A DNA stretch of 64,000 nucleotides from Volutella citrinella (GCA_034401135.1 JAWZSP010000001.1:5952001-6016000), one strand, 5' to 3'; numbered from the stretch's first letter, positions 10,124 to 22,763 are shown. Made by a program: numbers and translations. The notes: a model not told the origin generated them from the sequence alone.

Positions 10124-12729
10124 GCTGACATGGAAGAAACGTCCAGAATTTTCGTCGTTACCGCACCATTGTCGAGATTCTCGGGAGTACCGACATGAGA
10201 GCACGTCAATGATAACTTCAAGTTCCTTTCTACGCCTGAATTTATCGGTGGACTTTTGGCTTTGTTTCTGCCCGCATTACAGATAATTTAATCTCCTGCA
10301 CTGAGAATAATGAGGAGCTCCTACCCTATGCAGACGATCGTGACCGAAGATACAGTGAGAACTCATACAGAGACTGTGCATTAACACCGTACATCTCTTG
10401 GAAGGCATGAGGTCTGCAGTCCTGCCTACGCACTTCAACCAACCATCAACACCATAATTGAACATATAACCACTCTGTCGGAATCACAGAGCGGCCGCAT
10501 TTCCTCCATGAGGCTAGCTTTGACCTCTGTCGACAGCAGAAAATCCACCAGCTTGAAACCAGTACATATTGCGCATGGATCACAAGAATCAAGAGCAGCC
10601 CTCCAAACGACGAAAATAGCTGAGCAGCTAGGCACCTAGCTGCTCTTGGCGAGAACCAGGGTCGAAATAGGACAGTGAGCGACAATCCAGTTATGGGTAC
10701 TGTGCGTTTTGCTCTTCAAAAGTACTCACTCGGTAAGAAAAAAAGCTGGAGCATGACTGATCCTCCCGCGGCTGACGAGATCCTTTGCGGGGCAGGATGT
10801 GTGCGTGGAGCCTGTCTGCTATTACTTACGGCTTGCCCAAGTGGCGATGGTACCTGTGATGGTGCGATGGTGCCTGAGATGAGAGCGAGAGGCGCGCAGG
10901 GACTTTGCATTTGATATTACCGTGTTCCTTAGTGCGAGGTCCTGGATATGCCGTTCTTCCGATTACAAGCTGTCACTCGCTGCAGCCCTACGTTCCGCCC
11001 GCTGAGTGAGCACAAGCCACAGCCATGATGACAGGTTATAGGCTACAGCTGCCCCTGGCCCCTATTTTTAGTCTGTGCTCTTTGGGAGTTCCGTCTCACG
11101 TTTGGCACCACTGACACAAGCTCCCTCTCGCTGTTGGGCGGGCGGGCGGCCGAAGAGGACTTGCTGAAGACGTTTGGGCTGGTGGTTGAAACACAGTGGA
11201 GATAGGCACCGCGTGGTCGGGTCGGCCGGTGGCGTCGCAGATATGGTGCCGTCGCATGATGGTGTTGATTGACTGCTGAGCGGTGTTTTGGCGTTCCCTC
11301 GCTGCTGTGAATGGATGTCGATGCTCTAGACTGAAGTCCAACAGTCATCTGCGCCTCAAGGGTGGGCCGCGCGGTTCCTATGCCAAGATCATTGGTGGCC
11401 AGGGTTTGACGTGCGAAGAATCCATCACCGAGCATGCCTGTGGGTGGCGGTTCGTGGCTCACTCCAACTTACAACGTTCGCCTGCTTGTCGCCTAGCTTC
11501 GGACTTTGTCCAGTTTACTGGTTACCTTTCTCATCCGGCGATCCTCCCGCCTGTTGGACCGCCCACGTTCAACATCGGTAGGACCGTGGCTGACCTAGAT
11601 TAAATCTCCTGGTTCGATCGAGTTATTCATGCATCGCACGACGACAACCTGTTCAAGCCCCCTGGTCGGCCGCCTTTTGTTTCCAACCGCCGCCGACGTT
11701 CCAAACTTGAGCTCGCCCTCCCCCAGACGCACGGTGGTGACAAGCAGAAACGTTTCAATCGAGCCAGGCACAATGAGCAGGAGCCAGGGCGTGACAGGCG
11801 ATCGACAGATAGGTTGTCCGATGGGGGCCATATCTGCCAGGGGGCCAAGAAGCGTCATTGGCTGCCTTGCGCATCCATCAGCATCAGTGACAGGTCCTCT
11901 GCAAGACTGAGCCACGATAGGTCAGGCCCCTCGCCATCTAGCTCAGCGCTTGACCATCCCCCATCATGCAAGCGTTCTTCCCTCAGCCCACACGTGCATT
12001 CATCCGCCCTCCGTCTGGTTCCTGAGACTGACGCAGTCAGAGCAGCATGGTTTGAAACCTGCCGCCACCCGGGCAGTGCATGGGTTCCCCGACTTGGGCA
12101 GGCTATGCGGCAGGCACCGCGAATATTCGTGCCAATCGGGGCGGCTAGTCATCAGTCTGCTAGTGCGTGCGACGCTGCTTGCGGCTCAGAGGATCGAGCG
12201 TGCTTAGCCTAACTGCCTGATCAGGACGCAGCGCTGGAGGCATCCTTGTAAGCTAGACGCCAAAGAACCATACCTAGGCATAGCCACCCATGCATGCCAG
12301 ACCCAACGTCGCTGTCAAAAGTCAAGGTTGGTGGCGCGGGTCCTGGTCTGGGCTTACAACAAGCTCAGGATTCAAGCAGTCGTCTAAGTCTTGCACTGGC
12401 GGCACCCGCCTGGATCGCAATGCTGGTCTCAGCCTTCATCAAGATGAACCAACGCTCGAGGAACAGGGCCTGCGCTTTTCGTTTGGGGTCCAATCGCCAT
12501 CGTGGACCCAGGCCATACTAGCCTAGTGATATGAGGAACACCCCTTGGCATTGTTCCTTTAGCGGTGCTTGATGGGGTGAAGCTGGCTGCGGCTTGAGGA
12601 GACGGGATTCACTGCCAGCTGACTGCATCTATATATCTTCTCGCCTGCTGCCCTCGTCCCCTATTCCTCATCCCCAATTCACTCCCTCAAGTCCCATTGC
12701 TTCCTGCCTTGTCTGTCCTTCATATCGCA
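10124..12729. other. Intergenic, upstream of the chitosanase
   Basis: No supported gene. Small frames here lack domains and are contradicted by equally long frames on the other strand. The last 130 bases carry a TATA-like element and a C/T-rich leader for the gene at 12730. Confidence 0.5.
12630..12636 (+). promoter_or_regulatory. TATA-like element before the chitosanase gene
   Basis: TATATAT at 94 to 100 bases upstream of the ATG at 12730, followed by a CT-rich leader. The position suits a fungal core promoter; assignment is by motif only. Confidence 0.45.
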
Positions 12730-13912
12730 ATGTCTCTTCGCAACACCTTGCTGGCCTCGGCCCTCTTCTCCCTCGCAGCTGGTCTGCAGGTCCCTGCAAA
12801 CCTCCAGTCCTTCTACAACGACCTCACCAAGCCGGGAGCCAGCTGCAAGAACAAGCTCGGCACGGGCTTTTACAGTCTCTATGAGGGCCAAGCGGGTAAG
12901 CAGGTCATGTCTCGAGTGGGCACACACCGCTAACCCTCAACTCCCAGACACCCACTACTGCGGCGACCACCTCGACGACTGGGGCATCGTCTACCTCCAG
13001 GGAGACAACGGCCAGCTCTCCGATATGGACATTGACTGTGATGGCAGTGAGTCGGGTTGGCCTGATGAGCGCTGCGCCAAGTCGGAGTCGCGGCAGGGCA
13101 AGACTTCCTTCATGGGTGATGTCAGTGGGTTCACCAACGGTGCCGTCAAGGACGTCCACTCGTACTACATCTCCTACGTTGTTTTTGGAAACGAGGGCCC
13201 CGCCGGCTGGAACGTCTTCGACCCGGAGAAGATTCAGCCCGCGGGCATGGAGCGCCTGAGCGTCATGGCCGTCGTGTGCAACAACCAGCTGGTATGTATC
13301 ACGACTATCCATCACCCAGTTTGCATGACACTGACACTGAGTGACCAGATCTTTGGCGTCTGGGGAGACGAGAACGGCGGCAACATGGCGCACGCCATGG
13401 TCGGAGAGGCTTCCATTGGCCTCGCCAGCAAGTGCTTTGGTGCGGAGAACGTGCACGGCAAGAAGGGCCACAGCGAGAAGGACGTGCTCTACATTGGCTT
13501 CCCCGGTAAGGATGCCATCATCGGTCCCAAGGCCGACTGGGGCGCCAAGGACTTTGAGAAGTTCCACCAGAGCCTCGAGGAGGTCGGCAACAAACTCGTT
13601 GCCAAGATCGGTGGCGGCAGCAGCAGCGGCTCACCGGACGCCAACAAGCCTGCCGAGCCCGCCCCCCAGAAGACTGCCGTTCCTGATATTCCTCCTACAA
13701 CCAACCTCAAGGTCGAGACCTGCTCGTGGCCGGGACACTGCGAGGGTAAGTCCTCCCCTTCACCTCTCTTAGGCCTCCCGGAGACTTTGGGCTAACCTGA
13801 CAAACTAGGTGCCACTTGCGCCTCCCACAATGACTGCAGCGACAACCTTGCTTGCCAGAGCGGGGTGTGCTCCAAGCCCAGCGCCAAGCGATGGTTTCAG
13901 TTCAGTGCTTAA
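12730..13912 (+). CDS. csn: Secreted fungal chitosanase, GH75
   Basis: Four exons, 12730-12895, 12948-13291, 13349-13745 and 13809-13912; 336 residues. All three junctions keep frame and restore family sequence. A signal peptide is visible (residues 1 to about 19). The GH75 body follows, with YCGDHL, DMDIDCDG and VVFGNEG, then GVWGDENGG and MVGEAS. Asp177 and Glu190 have the 13-residue spacing of the catalytic Asp/Glu pair known for Fusarium solani chitosanase. The enzyme should hydrolyse chitosan outside the cell, in wall remodelling or nutrient use (family knowledge). After a Pro/Ala/Ser linker (about 265-295) comes an extra C-terminal module with six cysteines in about 30 residues, perhaps a small binding domain. 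The gene symbol is generic. Confidence 0.93.
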
Positions 13913-14248
13913 GCGGCTGCTGGTCGGCTGTCAAAGGGCCCGGCGATGTGTATAAACTGGCCCACACTTGTATGATACTCTTATGTTTTCATGTTCCCAT
14001 TTTTCGAGTCTTGAACGGGATTTCTGCTCGTCCACCGTTCATCTGTTGAGCGAAGAGAGACTGCCGCGGCAGTCGGTTGGTGGAACTGTTCATATACCAG
14101 GCGTAATAGTCCCTGACAGTAAATACTTTGGACAAGTGTATTCAAACCAGGTCCAAACATGCAAGACTCAAGTGACGCCTCGTCTTGACCCTGTCGAACC
14201 CCCGAGGCGCCCAGAGAGCAGTCCAGGTGTCCCTCTATCTACTCGACA
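13913..14248. other. Convergent intergenic spacer
   Basis: 336 bases between the 3' ends of two convergent genes; no gene seen. Probably 3' untranslated sequence of both. Confidence 0.6.
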
Positions 14249-16375
14249 TCACTCTACCATTTTGATGCGGCCGTCGACAATCGGAGCAATGCACCGCGTC
14301 CAGTCTACAATCAGTTGGCCGTCCTCGGCAGGGTCGCAGATGCTCGACTTGACCCCGGCCTTCTGGGCCCACCGGGCGGCAAACTTGCGCATCAGCAGCA
14401 CCTCGTAGTCTATATCCCTCTCATCGATGATGTCGTCGTCATCCTCGACTACCTCTTCCAGGTTAATGTTCTCGTCGAGCGGCTTGACACCGAGGCCGCT
14501 CCGTTTCTCCAGGAACCTGTGCCAGGGGTCCGACGGGGCCTTCTTGGCTGCAAGCGGGGGCTGCTTCGAGAGCTCTTGGAGGCTGGGGAACGAAAAGGAC
14601 GGCCTGACGGGCGAGATGGGCGTCTCACAGTTCTGGGCCACGTCGTACCAGTGGTCCGCAAGGTGCTGCCACTTACCAACCATGGTCAGGGCCATGAAGT
14701 ACTGGCGGAGCATGGCGGAGATGAGGATGCCGTTTTCCTCCTCGATAATCTCCTCACACTCGCCACCCTCGGACTTGACAAGGAGACTCGTGAATCCATC
14801 TGACCTCACAGTTATTAATACATGTTTCGCTTGCTGTTTCGCTCCAGCTGGGGATTCTTGGCGACTTACCCTTTCCGCGGCCCATATAGCCTCGTGTGGC
14901 AAGGATGTAGATCCTTTCAGGATCGTAGTCCTCGCCGCCAATCTTCATCCACAGGACCCTCTCGTTGCGGGGTCGCTTGGGATCAAACTCGAACCGGATG
15001 TTGGACACCTGGGGGAACCGGCCTTCGAGCGCGGGATACTGCGAGACGCCGTTCTCGAGCGCATCCCATATGGCCTTTCCGGTCGCCTTGAGGAGCACAA
15101 CGGGGTCCTCGAATGGGAAGCACGTCGTAATGTCCTTGATTCGGATGGCGCCGGGCGGGTAGATCTGGTCGCCGCGGATCGTGCCCGAGGCCATGATGGT
15201 GCAGTCGGCGCCATGGTGCTGGCGCATTACGTCGCACACAAAGTTGCCAATGTTGGACTCGCGCGTGCGCACCGTGCTGAAGCGCGCGTCTAGTGGTGTA
15301 GCAGTCCACCCGATGGGCTTGGACAGCGACTGTTGCAGCTTTGATGTCAGGCTGCTGACGAGCTCGACGGTTGGCCCATGGGGGTTGACCTCGGACGTGA
15401 CGTCGCGCCGCCAGATCTCAAAGTCCCAGCGCTTGGGGTCGTCGGGCCTGCGACGGGCTTCGATGTAGCTGAGGTTCTTGAAGTCGGTGCCAGAGCGGAG
15501 CACGTGAGTGCCATTGATGAAGGAGTGAGAGTAGTAGTGGTCGTGGCCGCCGAGGATGATGTCGAACAGGCCGTTCGTCTGCTCTGCGAGCTTGTTGTCG
15601 TTGGGCTCGCGCATGTGGCTGAGGCAGATGACAATCTCGGCGCCCTGCTCACGGAGCTGCGGCACGATTTCCTTGGCTGTGGCCGTGGCAGACCGGTAGT
15701 CTAGGTTGGGCGGGAGGCTGTTGATGGTTTCGAGCCACTCGCGCTCGCCCAGACCGACGATGCCAACCTTGATGCCGTTGGACGTGGTCATCATGTGCGT
15801 CTTCTTGGCATTGCCCATGGGGACCGAGTCGCCCAGGGCCGGGTCGAGGACGTTGGCAAGCAGCCAGGGGAAGGTGCACTGCTGGGAGAGGTTCTCAAAC
15901 TGCCCGATGCCAAAGTCAAAGTCGTGGTTCTATTTTTGGGGTTAGCTGTCTCAGATGTGTAAGTGCTCTCGTGAGCCGTATCATGGAATACATACGCCCA
16001 CACAAGCACAGTCGGTTCCAATGTCGTTTAGGACCGGCACCATATGCTGGCCTGGGAGCCGTTAGCAATGCGACGGATACAGCCGGCATATGTCTCACCC
16101 TTGGTGACACTACTCTCCAAACTGGGGTTGAAGGCATCGCCGGAGAAAAAGGTGAGAGCCTTGGGTTGGCCCTCGTACTGCTCGCCCTCTTGATACTCGC
16201 GGACCAGCGTCATGAAGCGAGCGAGGCCGCCAACCGGCTCGGCGCTGGACTGGTCGAGGTGGTACACATCATTGTAGTGAAGCATGCGGATGTCGGGGGC
16301 GGATCCCTCGCCGGCCCGGGGCGAGGCGAACGTCACTTGAGGCGCAGCCGTTACCTCGCTGTCGTCCTTGGCCAT
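14249..16375 (-). CDS. 5'-nucleotidase / UshA-type metallophosphoesterase
   Basis: Four exons on the minus strand, 16375-16099, 16051-15996, 15929-14870 and 14799-14249; 647 residues. Exon 2 is only 56 bases but carries sequence leading into the metal motif, and all junctions restore frame. Metallophos signature residues are all present: LHYNDVYH (D36, H39), SGDAF (D80), GNHDFDFG (N112, H113), a CLSHM block, and GGHDHYYS. The second half matches the 5'-nucleotidase C-terminal domain (RESNIGNFVCD, TGKAIWDALENG, then a GYMGRGKDGF junction across the last intron). No signal peptide is visible, so it is probably cytosolic. Expected activity is hydrolysis of nucleotides or related phosphoesters with two metal ions; the exact substrate cannot be told. 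An in-frame ATG at 16483 would add 36 residues that look like untranslated leader. Confidence 0.88.
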
Positions 16376-17234
16376 GATGGGCGTCTTTTGTGCGGACTGG
16401 GAAATACGCAGTAGTGTTGGTGTCGTTCGTGATGTGCCTTGCACAGCGCCACAGCAGTCCTTCTGGTCACGATACGCAGCCAAATCTCACAAAAGCTGAA
16501 ATCGAGTTTTGCTGGATGGGGACGAGTCTTGTGGTTGTCGAGGGTCCTGCCACATCAAAGACTCAGGACACGGTGCGTTGTATGGCCCAAGGCAAGACCA
16601 AGTTTTGGTGGGCGAGGCGCAGCAACCAACACGACTGTCCACCGACTCTCCTCTTGATACAGACCGCCCAAGCGCGCTAGTGGGGGCGGATAGATGGGGT
16701 TGCAAGTGTGATTGTGGATTGTGGATGTGAGGGGATGACAAAGGTCGTGTCAGACTGGCTCACGTGATGATGTTGAGACGAGCCTGGGAAGTCGCGATGC
16801 AGCTTTGCTCAGAGATGGAAATTCGATCTGGAGGAGGCAGGTGAAGGATTCGAGATAATCTCACGCGACACCCACGACGGGCGAACGTGGCCCTGCCAGC
16901 GCATATACGGTTGGCGGCAATGAGACCCCTCCGCCCACCAAGTAAGTGGGACGCAAATTGGGGCAAATCGAGGGGCACGCGGACTGGCCAGTGAGGGCCT
17001 CGCAGCGACCACCCAGCGGTTGACCAGGAACCAGCCACTGGTGACAAGTTAATGGTCAGCGAAGCACTAGGGGACATGGCGTTGTGTAACTGAAGTATTA
17101 CCATTACCTACGAGAGAACTTTGCGGCGAAGACTGACGCTCCAACTCTTGGGGTGCTAAACACTGGTCAGACACTATTACCCCGCCCCCTCAACACCACA
17201 AATACGCAATCCGTCCATCGCCAAATAGCCGGCC
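16376..17234. other. Intergenic
   Basis: Upstream region of the phosphoesterase gene and downstream region of the hydrolase gene. No gene or RNA seen. Confidence 0.55.
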
Positions 17235-18062
17235 TCACGTGTCCGAGTGCAGCACCTCAATCTCCTCCGGCAGCTCGTTCTCCTTGTCCTCGATCCACGC
17301 CCGGATGCCCCTCGCAAACACCTCGGGATACTGCAGGTTCCACGTGTGCACCGCCGAGCGCACCACGGCGCCGCGCGACCCGTCGACCGGCATCTCGCGC
17401 CCCATGCGCCTCACCGCCTCGACGTCGTCGACGGTGCCGGCCGCGATGCTCAACGTCCGCACGGGGATGCGCCGCACGTCGTCCCAGCTGAGCTCCATAA
17501 GCCCGAGGTCCACGGCGCGGATCACGTCCCACCGCCGGTTGCGCCGCATCTGGGCCAACAGCTCGCGGTGCGGCAGCATGCCTCGCCGAGTCGCAACCGC
17601 CATGTACGCCCACACCGGCACCAGCTCCAGCAGCACTAGCATTAGGTAGTACGTGAATCTGGGGTGGCCCACGACGAACGCCCACTGCCGCTCCATCGGG
17701 TGCCCGGCTGTGACGAAGGCCGTCCGCACCAGCGACGGGTGTGCGATGCTAAGCCGCAGCGTGATGAAGGAGCCCATCGAGAGACCCACGACGTGAGCGT
17801 GCCCGTCCTTGGCGTGCCGCCGGATGAGGCGCGCCACGCGCTCTGTCGATGAGTCTAGGTCGGCGGGGAGGATATCGTAGGACTGCGAGTGCCCGCTGAT
17901 GTCAGGCACCAGGAGGTGGTAGTCGCCAAGGTGAGGTATCACGAAAGACCACTCGAGGTGGCAGTTGAGCAGGCCATGGAGCAGCACCACCGTCGTGGGC
18001 TTATCATCGTTGTGGCTCACAAAGAAAAGCTCCGGCTCCTCTTGCTGCTGTACGGGCGTCAT
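17235..18062 (-). CDS. Alpha/beta hydrolase
   Basis: Single exon, 275 residues. It shows the order typical of the alpha/beta-hydrolase fold: VVLLHGLL oxyanion loop (about 25-32), an Asp/Gly strand (VPDISGHSQSYD), the nucleophile elbow GLSMGS with Ser96, and a His near the C-terminus (about 245) as the candidate base. A hydrophobic cap segment lies in the middle (YYLMLVLLELVPVWAYMA). No signal peptide, so probably intracellular. The substrate is unknown; esterase, lipase or epoxide-hydrolase-like roles are possible. I chose the ATG at 18062 because it directly precedes the conserved part; an in-frame ATG at 18140 would add 26 residues. It is not obviously co-regulated with its neighbours. Confidence 0.82.
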   Translation of the reverse strand: MTPVQQQEEPELFFVSHNDDKPTTVVLLHGLLNCHLEWSFVIPHLGDYHLLVPDISGHSQSYDILPADLDSSTERVARLIRRHAKDGHAHVVGLSMGSFITLRLSIAHPSLVRTAFVTAGHPMERQWAFVVGHPRFTYYLMLVLLELVPVWAYMAVATRRGMLPHRELLAQMRRNRRWDVIRAVDLGLMELSWDDVRRIPVRTLSIAAGTVDDVEAVRRMGREMPVDGSRGAVVRSAVHTWNLQYPEVFARGIRAWIEDKENELPEEIEVLHSDT

Positions 18063-20942
18063 ATTGAGACTTGGCTTGTTGTTGTGACCTGCCACTGGGC
18101 ATTGCCCAGTATATGAGCCAGTTGGCTGAGCTGGAAGCACACCACTTCTGGCGGCTCACTGCCCATGCTGGCATGATATGATCATGCGGCTGAGGACGTT
18201 AATTAGATCGCGTCCAGCATCATGAACATACTCTCGCTTGACCTGGCAGAGACGAAATTGCTGCCCAGATCGTGATCTCGCATCTCTGAACGGCACGCAA
18301 CTGCGATCTGGCGTCCAGCCGATCGTCGGCTGTCGTCTATCGGAGGTTGTGGTTTCGGCTGCCACTACGACAAGGCTGTTTCACACAACCCTCCCCTTCA
18401 AAAACAGCTGTTGTGAAGCTTCAAACATGGCGGTGCATTCCCCAGGCATCTCTGGGACAGCTGCCTATCAAACGCCAAGTCTTGTGCCGTTCCACCATCG
18501 CAGATGACGCCCTACGAGCATCACATCATCGCCAGCGTGAAGCGGACGATGATACCCCGCTGCTGCCGGCCCGTGTAGCAGCCCCGTTTCACCCAAACCG
18601 CCATGCTGGTCGCGCAACAGCCATCGCGCCAGCCTCACAGGCAGCCCATAATACGCCGTCAACAAGCGGGCAGCTGGGCTTGACAGGTCGCCACTCCAGC
18701 CCGTTGCATCGCCCACAGCCTGCGACGGGACGAACTGCTCGCATAGTATGGAGCTTCTGCGTAGCGTCCCCAGGGGTTGCCGGAGGAGGCGCTGGGCCAG
18801 GCAGGGCTCTCGCTCTCGCATCGCCTGCCGAGCACCCCTTATCACATCGTCTCCTAGGTGCTCGCAAATCGACGCGGGCAAAGAGGGCCACGCAGGCGCC
18901 CAAGAGGCAAAAAAACATGCTATCGCTTGTGCAATGAAGCCATCGCCAGGCCTGGATGGTCTGATGGGGCCAAGGATCCCCTCTCCAATCTGTAGATCTG
19001 GCCGCTTATTGATGGAAATGGCCCGGCGGTGGTCACCTGCTCGCCTATTAATTGACCTGGAGCTCGTGATTTCCAGTCTGTAAGACCCAGGCCTGCTCGA
19101 AGACAAGGTCGGCGACGACGGCCCTGAAGCAGCCTAGCCCAACACAGCGGCTAGGTGCCGAGGACCGGGCCCCGTAATTCGACCTTGCAGAACCCGGCGC
19201 TGAAGCTCGTAGGTGTGGCTAGGGCGAACAGTTTAGGCTTGGCCAGGGGTATGGCGTCCCTGTGCGAAGTGTTCATCCCAGACATCTCCAAGCCGTTGAG
19301 TAACCACAACACAATGAGGGCTGTTCTTGACGGCTCAACTGCCTCAGCCCTTTCTCAAACTGCCTTCGCACACGGGTAAAACATGCTTCTTCTTGCAGGC
19401 CCTCGGGATGACACCAGGCAGCTTCGCACAACATCCTGGCAGCCTCGCAGCGCCGTGACTGGTCCAGATCCACCAACACGTCCTATCCCATGGCCAACCT
19501 GAAACACCACAAGTCGCGAGAGACTTTCCGGACTGCACTCTGTCAATTGCCTCTCAGTCGACTGGTCTGGCTCGACCGCTAGGCTCTGAGTGGAAGTCTC
19601 CATCGTTTGACAATTGGTCCCTGTGCAGTTTCTTCTCGGCCAACTCGAGCCGAAGCGCCCCAGCTGTCTGGCATTTGGCACCGGGTCGTTATCCATCCGC
19701 CTCGACGGCACACTCTCAGCATCATCGCCATCGTTCAGACGTCTCGAGGCTGTGGTTGACCCTAGAAGTCGACCAGACATCCGCAGCCCAGCCATAAGGC
19801 TCGTGCTATGAGTGTCACTGGAGTCAGAGCTGCGTCACAGCTTCCCCCGACCGTAGTTGTAAGCGCCCAGCAACCGGCCCGTGATCGGGCTGCCGCCAGT
19901 GGAGATTCCGGTGCTGCAGTTTCTCCACGATGGCTACCGTCGTCTGCTGGCCGGTGAGCCAACCAGCACTCATCGCCGCAAACTGGTGATGCCAGGTCCC
20001 CTCGTTGGGCGCCTCCCCAAGACCATGTCCATGTGCATGACTCCAATCTCGAGATGGCCAGCCCGGCGAGACGGTCCAGAGGCAAGTCCACGCTCCAACG
20101 AACCCCTGCGTCAGAGCTGGCTCGACATGGCCCAGTGTCTGATCTCGCGCCCTCGCCACATGGCTTGTCCCGCCATCCCACCGCCGCAACAGCCCCTTGG
20201 GACCGCCCCCTGGCCATGGCCCTCACCGTCCGGCGCCCTGGATGCAAGCGATCCCTGCTCTGCCGTGTGGTCCGTCCCTACGCCCTGAGGTCGGCCCTGG
20301 GCAGGCCCGCATTTTCCCTTTTGTATCGACCTCGCCGCACTGCCGCACCGCCAAGCCGTCCCCATTCAGGACATGACCCAGAGTCTTTAATCTTTGGCCC
20401 TGGAGGCCCTCAAAGTTCGTACCTTGACCTCATTTCTCTTCTTTCTGGTACGACTCTTTGCGCATTCTAGAGCGCTTTCGAGATTCACCGCACCCTTGTC
20501 GCCGTCAGCCCACAAATTGCCGTCCCAGGCGGCAGGTCCGCCCTCTTCATCAACGGCAATCCGCGACTCTTCGCTTGTCGGATCTCGTTCTTCGCTTCAC
20601 TCCTTCGAGCCCGGGTTTGTTGTACCTATTCTGAACCTGGGATTTATCATCAGCTTGTCCACGGTGTTTTTTCTTTCCCCCAGTGATACCCCCGAAGCTC
20701 TGAGACGGACACGACGCTCGCCCTAGAGTTCTTTCATTTCGACGACACGCATTATTACTTCGCTGGACGAAGATAGATATTCTCGCTTCACTTCGCTTGG
20801 TGCCATCGGGTTGTGAGGAAAGTGGGCTACGGAATTTTCGAGGATCAGAAATAGGAACGCACAACATATCTGTCGGACTTGGAAGGAACAAACGACCGTG
20901 CCTGCACCAAACGCTCGTCGTCACTGCGCAGAATCTACGGCA
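18063..20942. other. Intergenic, divergent promoters
   Basis: Nearly 2.9 kb between divergent genes. A 212-codon frame at 18468-19106 (minus) has no domain and competes with frames on the other strand, so I do not call it. About 20400-20940 is CT-rich with runs of C and T typical of fungal promoters and leaders. Confidence 0.5.
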
Positions 20943-22005
20943 ATGGCCTCCCACCTCTCCACGGCTCTCGCCTTCATGGCCATCCTCTGCGCCCAAACCA
21001 TCCAGGCCGCCTCGGACACATCGCCCGCAAACACCTTCTTTCGCACCTCCGACGACGTCCTGAAACGCCCATATGCCTCTCTGCTCAACTCGGCCATCAT
21101 CGCTGCCCGGCAGGACGTCAAGGACGTTCCATCCGACGATGTCGCCCTCAACCCGGACGGCTCCATCAACATCACCGCATGGGACTCGGCCACCAACGCC
21201 GCCTGCCGCCAGGTCCTTGGCGGACTTCACCAGAGCACCAACCCCTCGGGCACTTGCGTCTGCTACAACCTGCCCTCTATCAACATGGAGGCGGGCACCT
21301 TTGAGGCCGATCTGCGACTGTTCCAGGTCAGCGACCCCCGTGGCAACTGGATGGGCGTTGTGCCGGAGAACGTAGGCGTGTCCGTGTCGTTCAACGGCGC
21401 TAGCGCCATGCCTATCAAGAAGGAAGATCTCAACGGCGGCGGCCGTGTCGGCAACTTCGCCGCGGTGGCCAAGAGGCAGGACAACGGCCGGCCGCAGCTG
21501 ATGCGGGCCTTTTACTTCCTCGGCCAGCTTGACAACAAGGCCATGTCCAAGGAGATGACAATGTAAGTCACCCCATTGCCCTCTTGTCCAAACCACGCAT
21601 CAGTATGCTGACCTCTTCAGGGCTGCCCTCGAGGAGCTCATCATGCCTGTCCTCACGCTGACGGCCACAAACTCGAGCGGTGCCACTGTGCGCGCAAACG
21701 TCTCGGTCAACGAGGCCGTCTTCCTGACGGGCGTCTTCTCCCGCGACATTGTGCAGTCCGACTTTGCGGCCGCCCAGGCCAACGTCGACAAGCTGCTCAA
21801 GGGCCTCGAGGAGCGCAAGGTGCCGTTTGTCCTGCCGGGAGTCCAGCTGCTCATCTTCCCCGCCGGCCTCCTCGTCGTTAGCCTCTGGCTCTTTGTTGGA
21901 GTCCTCGTCATCGGCTTCGGCACCTACGAGCGCTGGCAGTATGCCGAAATGTACAGGCGGAGACAAGCCGTCCTGGGCGGCCCTACACGGGCATCGCCCA
22001 TCTAG
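20943..22005 (+). CDS. Secretory-pathway membrane protein of unknown function
   Basis: Two exons, 20943-21562 and 21621-22005, with a 58-base intron splitting a Met codon; 334 residues. An N-terminal signal peptide (residues 1-22, ending near TIQAAS) is followed by a luminal or extracellular domain with a C-x-C pair (GTCVCYN, about residue 103). Several Asn-x-Ser/Thr sites follow (NIT, NSS, NVS). A single strong membrane segment at about 282-308 leads to a short basic tail (YERWQYAEMYRRRQ). The topology is type I. I do not recognise a named domain. The sequence looks like a conserved filamentous-fungal protein rather than a random frame: one clean intron, signal peptide, stop-transfer. A KR near residue 181 (VAKRQD) could be a Kex2-type cleavage site. 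Confidence 0.78.
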
Positions 22006-22763
22006 AGCTCGTTCCTTGCCACGGCCGACCACTTGCATCCATTCTCACGAATCCGACCTTCGCTTCAACCATCCCATTCTTTTTATCCTATTCGATCCTG
22101 TTCCAAGAGACGCGCGCTCGTGTGGTTGAGCTTTTGCGGGGGAAATACCTTTTACAGCGATTTGATTCCTAGCCACTGTTTTGCTGGCTGCTTCCTCCAA
22201 TTGAGGTCGAATGTTTCCTACTAGTACCGCGATTGGGTACCTTACCTATCCTATTCAGCCTCTGCGGCAACTGTCCATAGCCGCCCGCCAAGGCCTACTC
22301 GCTCAGGCACTGTACATTCCTCTCGACGTTCTCTTAGACTAGACAATCCTAATACAATCTGCATCAAAACTACCAATGCTTGTCTTATATGCGTGGTTGG
22401 GACTGAAGCTGCACTGGCCCTAGCTTGGGTGTGGGTGTGAGCTGCGCATTCTTGTTCGTCTCACATATTATAAAATCTTGTGTGCAAACACTCAAGTCTC
22501 ACTCAGTGCTTTGGCCAACAGCATTGCTTAATCTTGCTTCTCATAAATCGGACTATCCAGATGGTATCAAAGTGCTTATCTAGGCGAGGCCTAGGAAATA
22601 AGAAAGACAAATGGAATTCATCAACCTGTTTATCAACAAGTGCATTCATTATCGCCAATCAGTCATCAAAAGCAGTCATGTGCGCCAAAACACCGTCCAT
22701 GGGCTTCCCATGCCACCGTCCCAATGCATATGCTCAAACGCCCGCAAACTCAACATCTAAGTT
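22006..22763. other. Convergent intergenic spacer
   Basis: 758 bases between convergent 3' ends; A/T-richer than its surroundings. No gene seen; probably holds both 3' untranslated regions. Confidence 0.55.

Noticed and set aside
11605..11630. GGTTCGATC string resembling a tRNA T-loop
   Set aside because: The flanking bases do not form the T stem, and no acceptor or anticodon arm is found. No tRNA or 5S gene is supported anywhere in the window.
14427..15293. 288-codon open frame on the plus strand
   Set aside because: Antisense shadow of the metallophosphoesterase.
18468..19106. 212-codon open frame on the minus strand in intergenic DNA
   Set aside because: No domain, no codon-bias contrast with frames on the other strand, and Arg/Pro/Ser-rich as expected for GC-rich non-coding DNA.
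20550..21596. 348-codon open frame on the minus strand
   Set aside because: Overlaps exon 1 and the leader of the membrane protein gene at 20943; no domain character.
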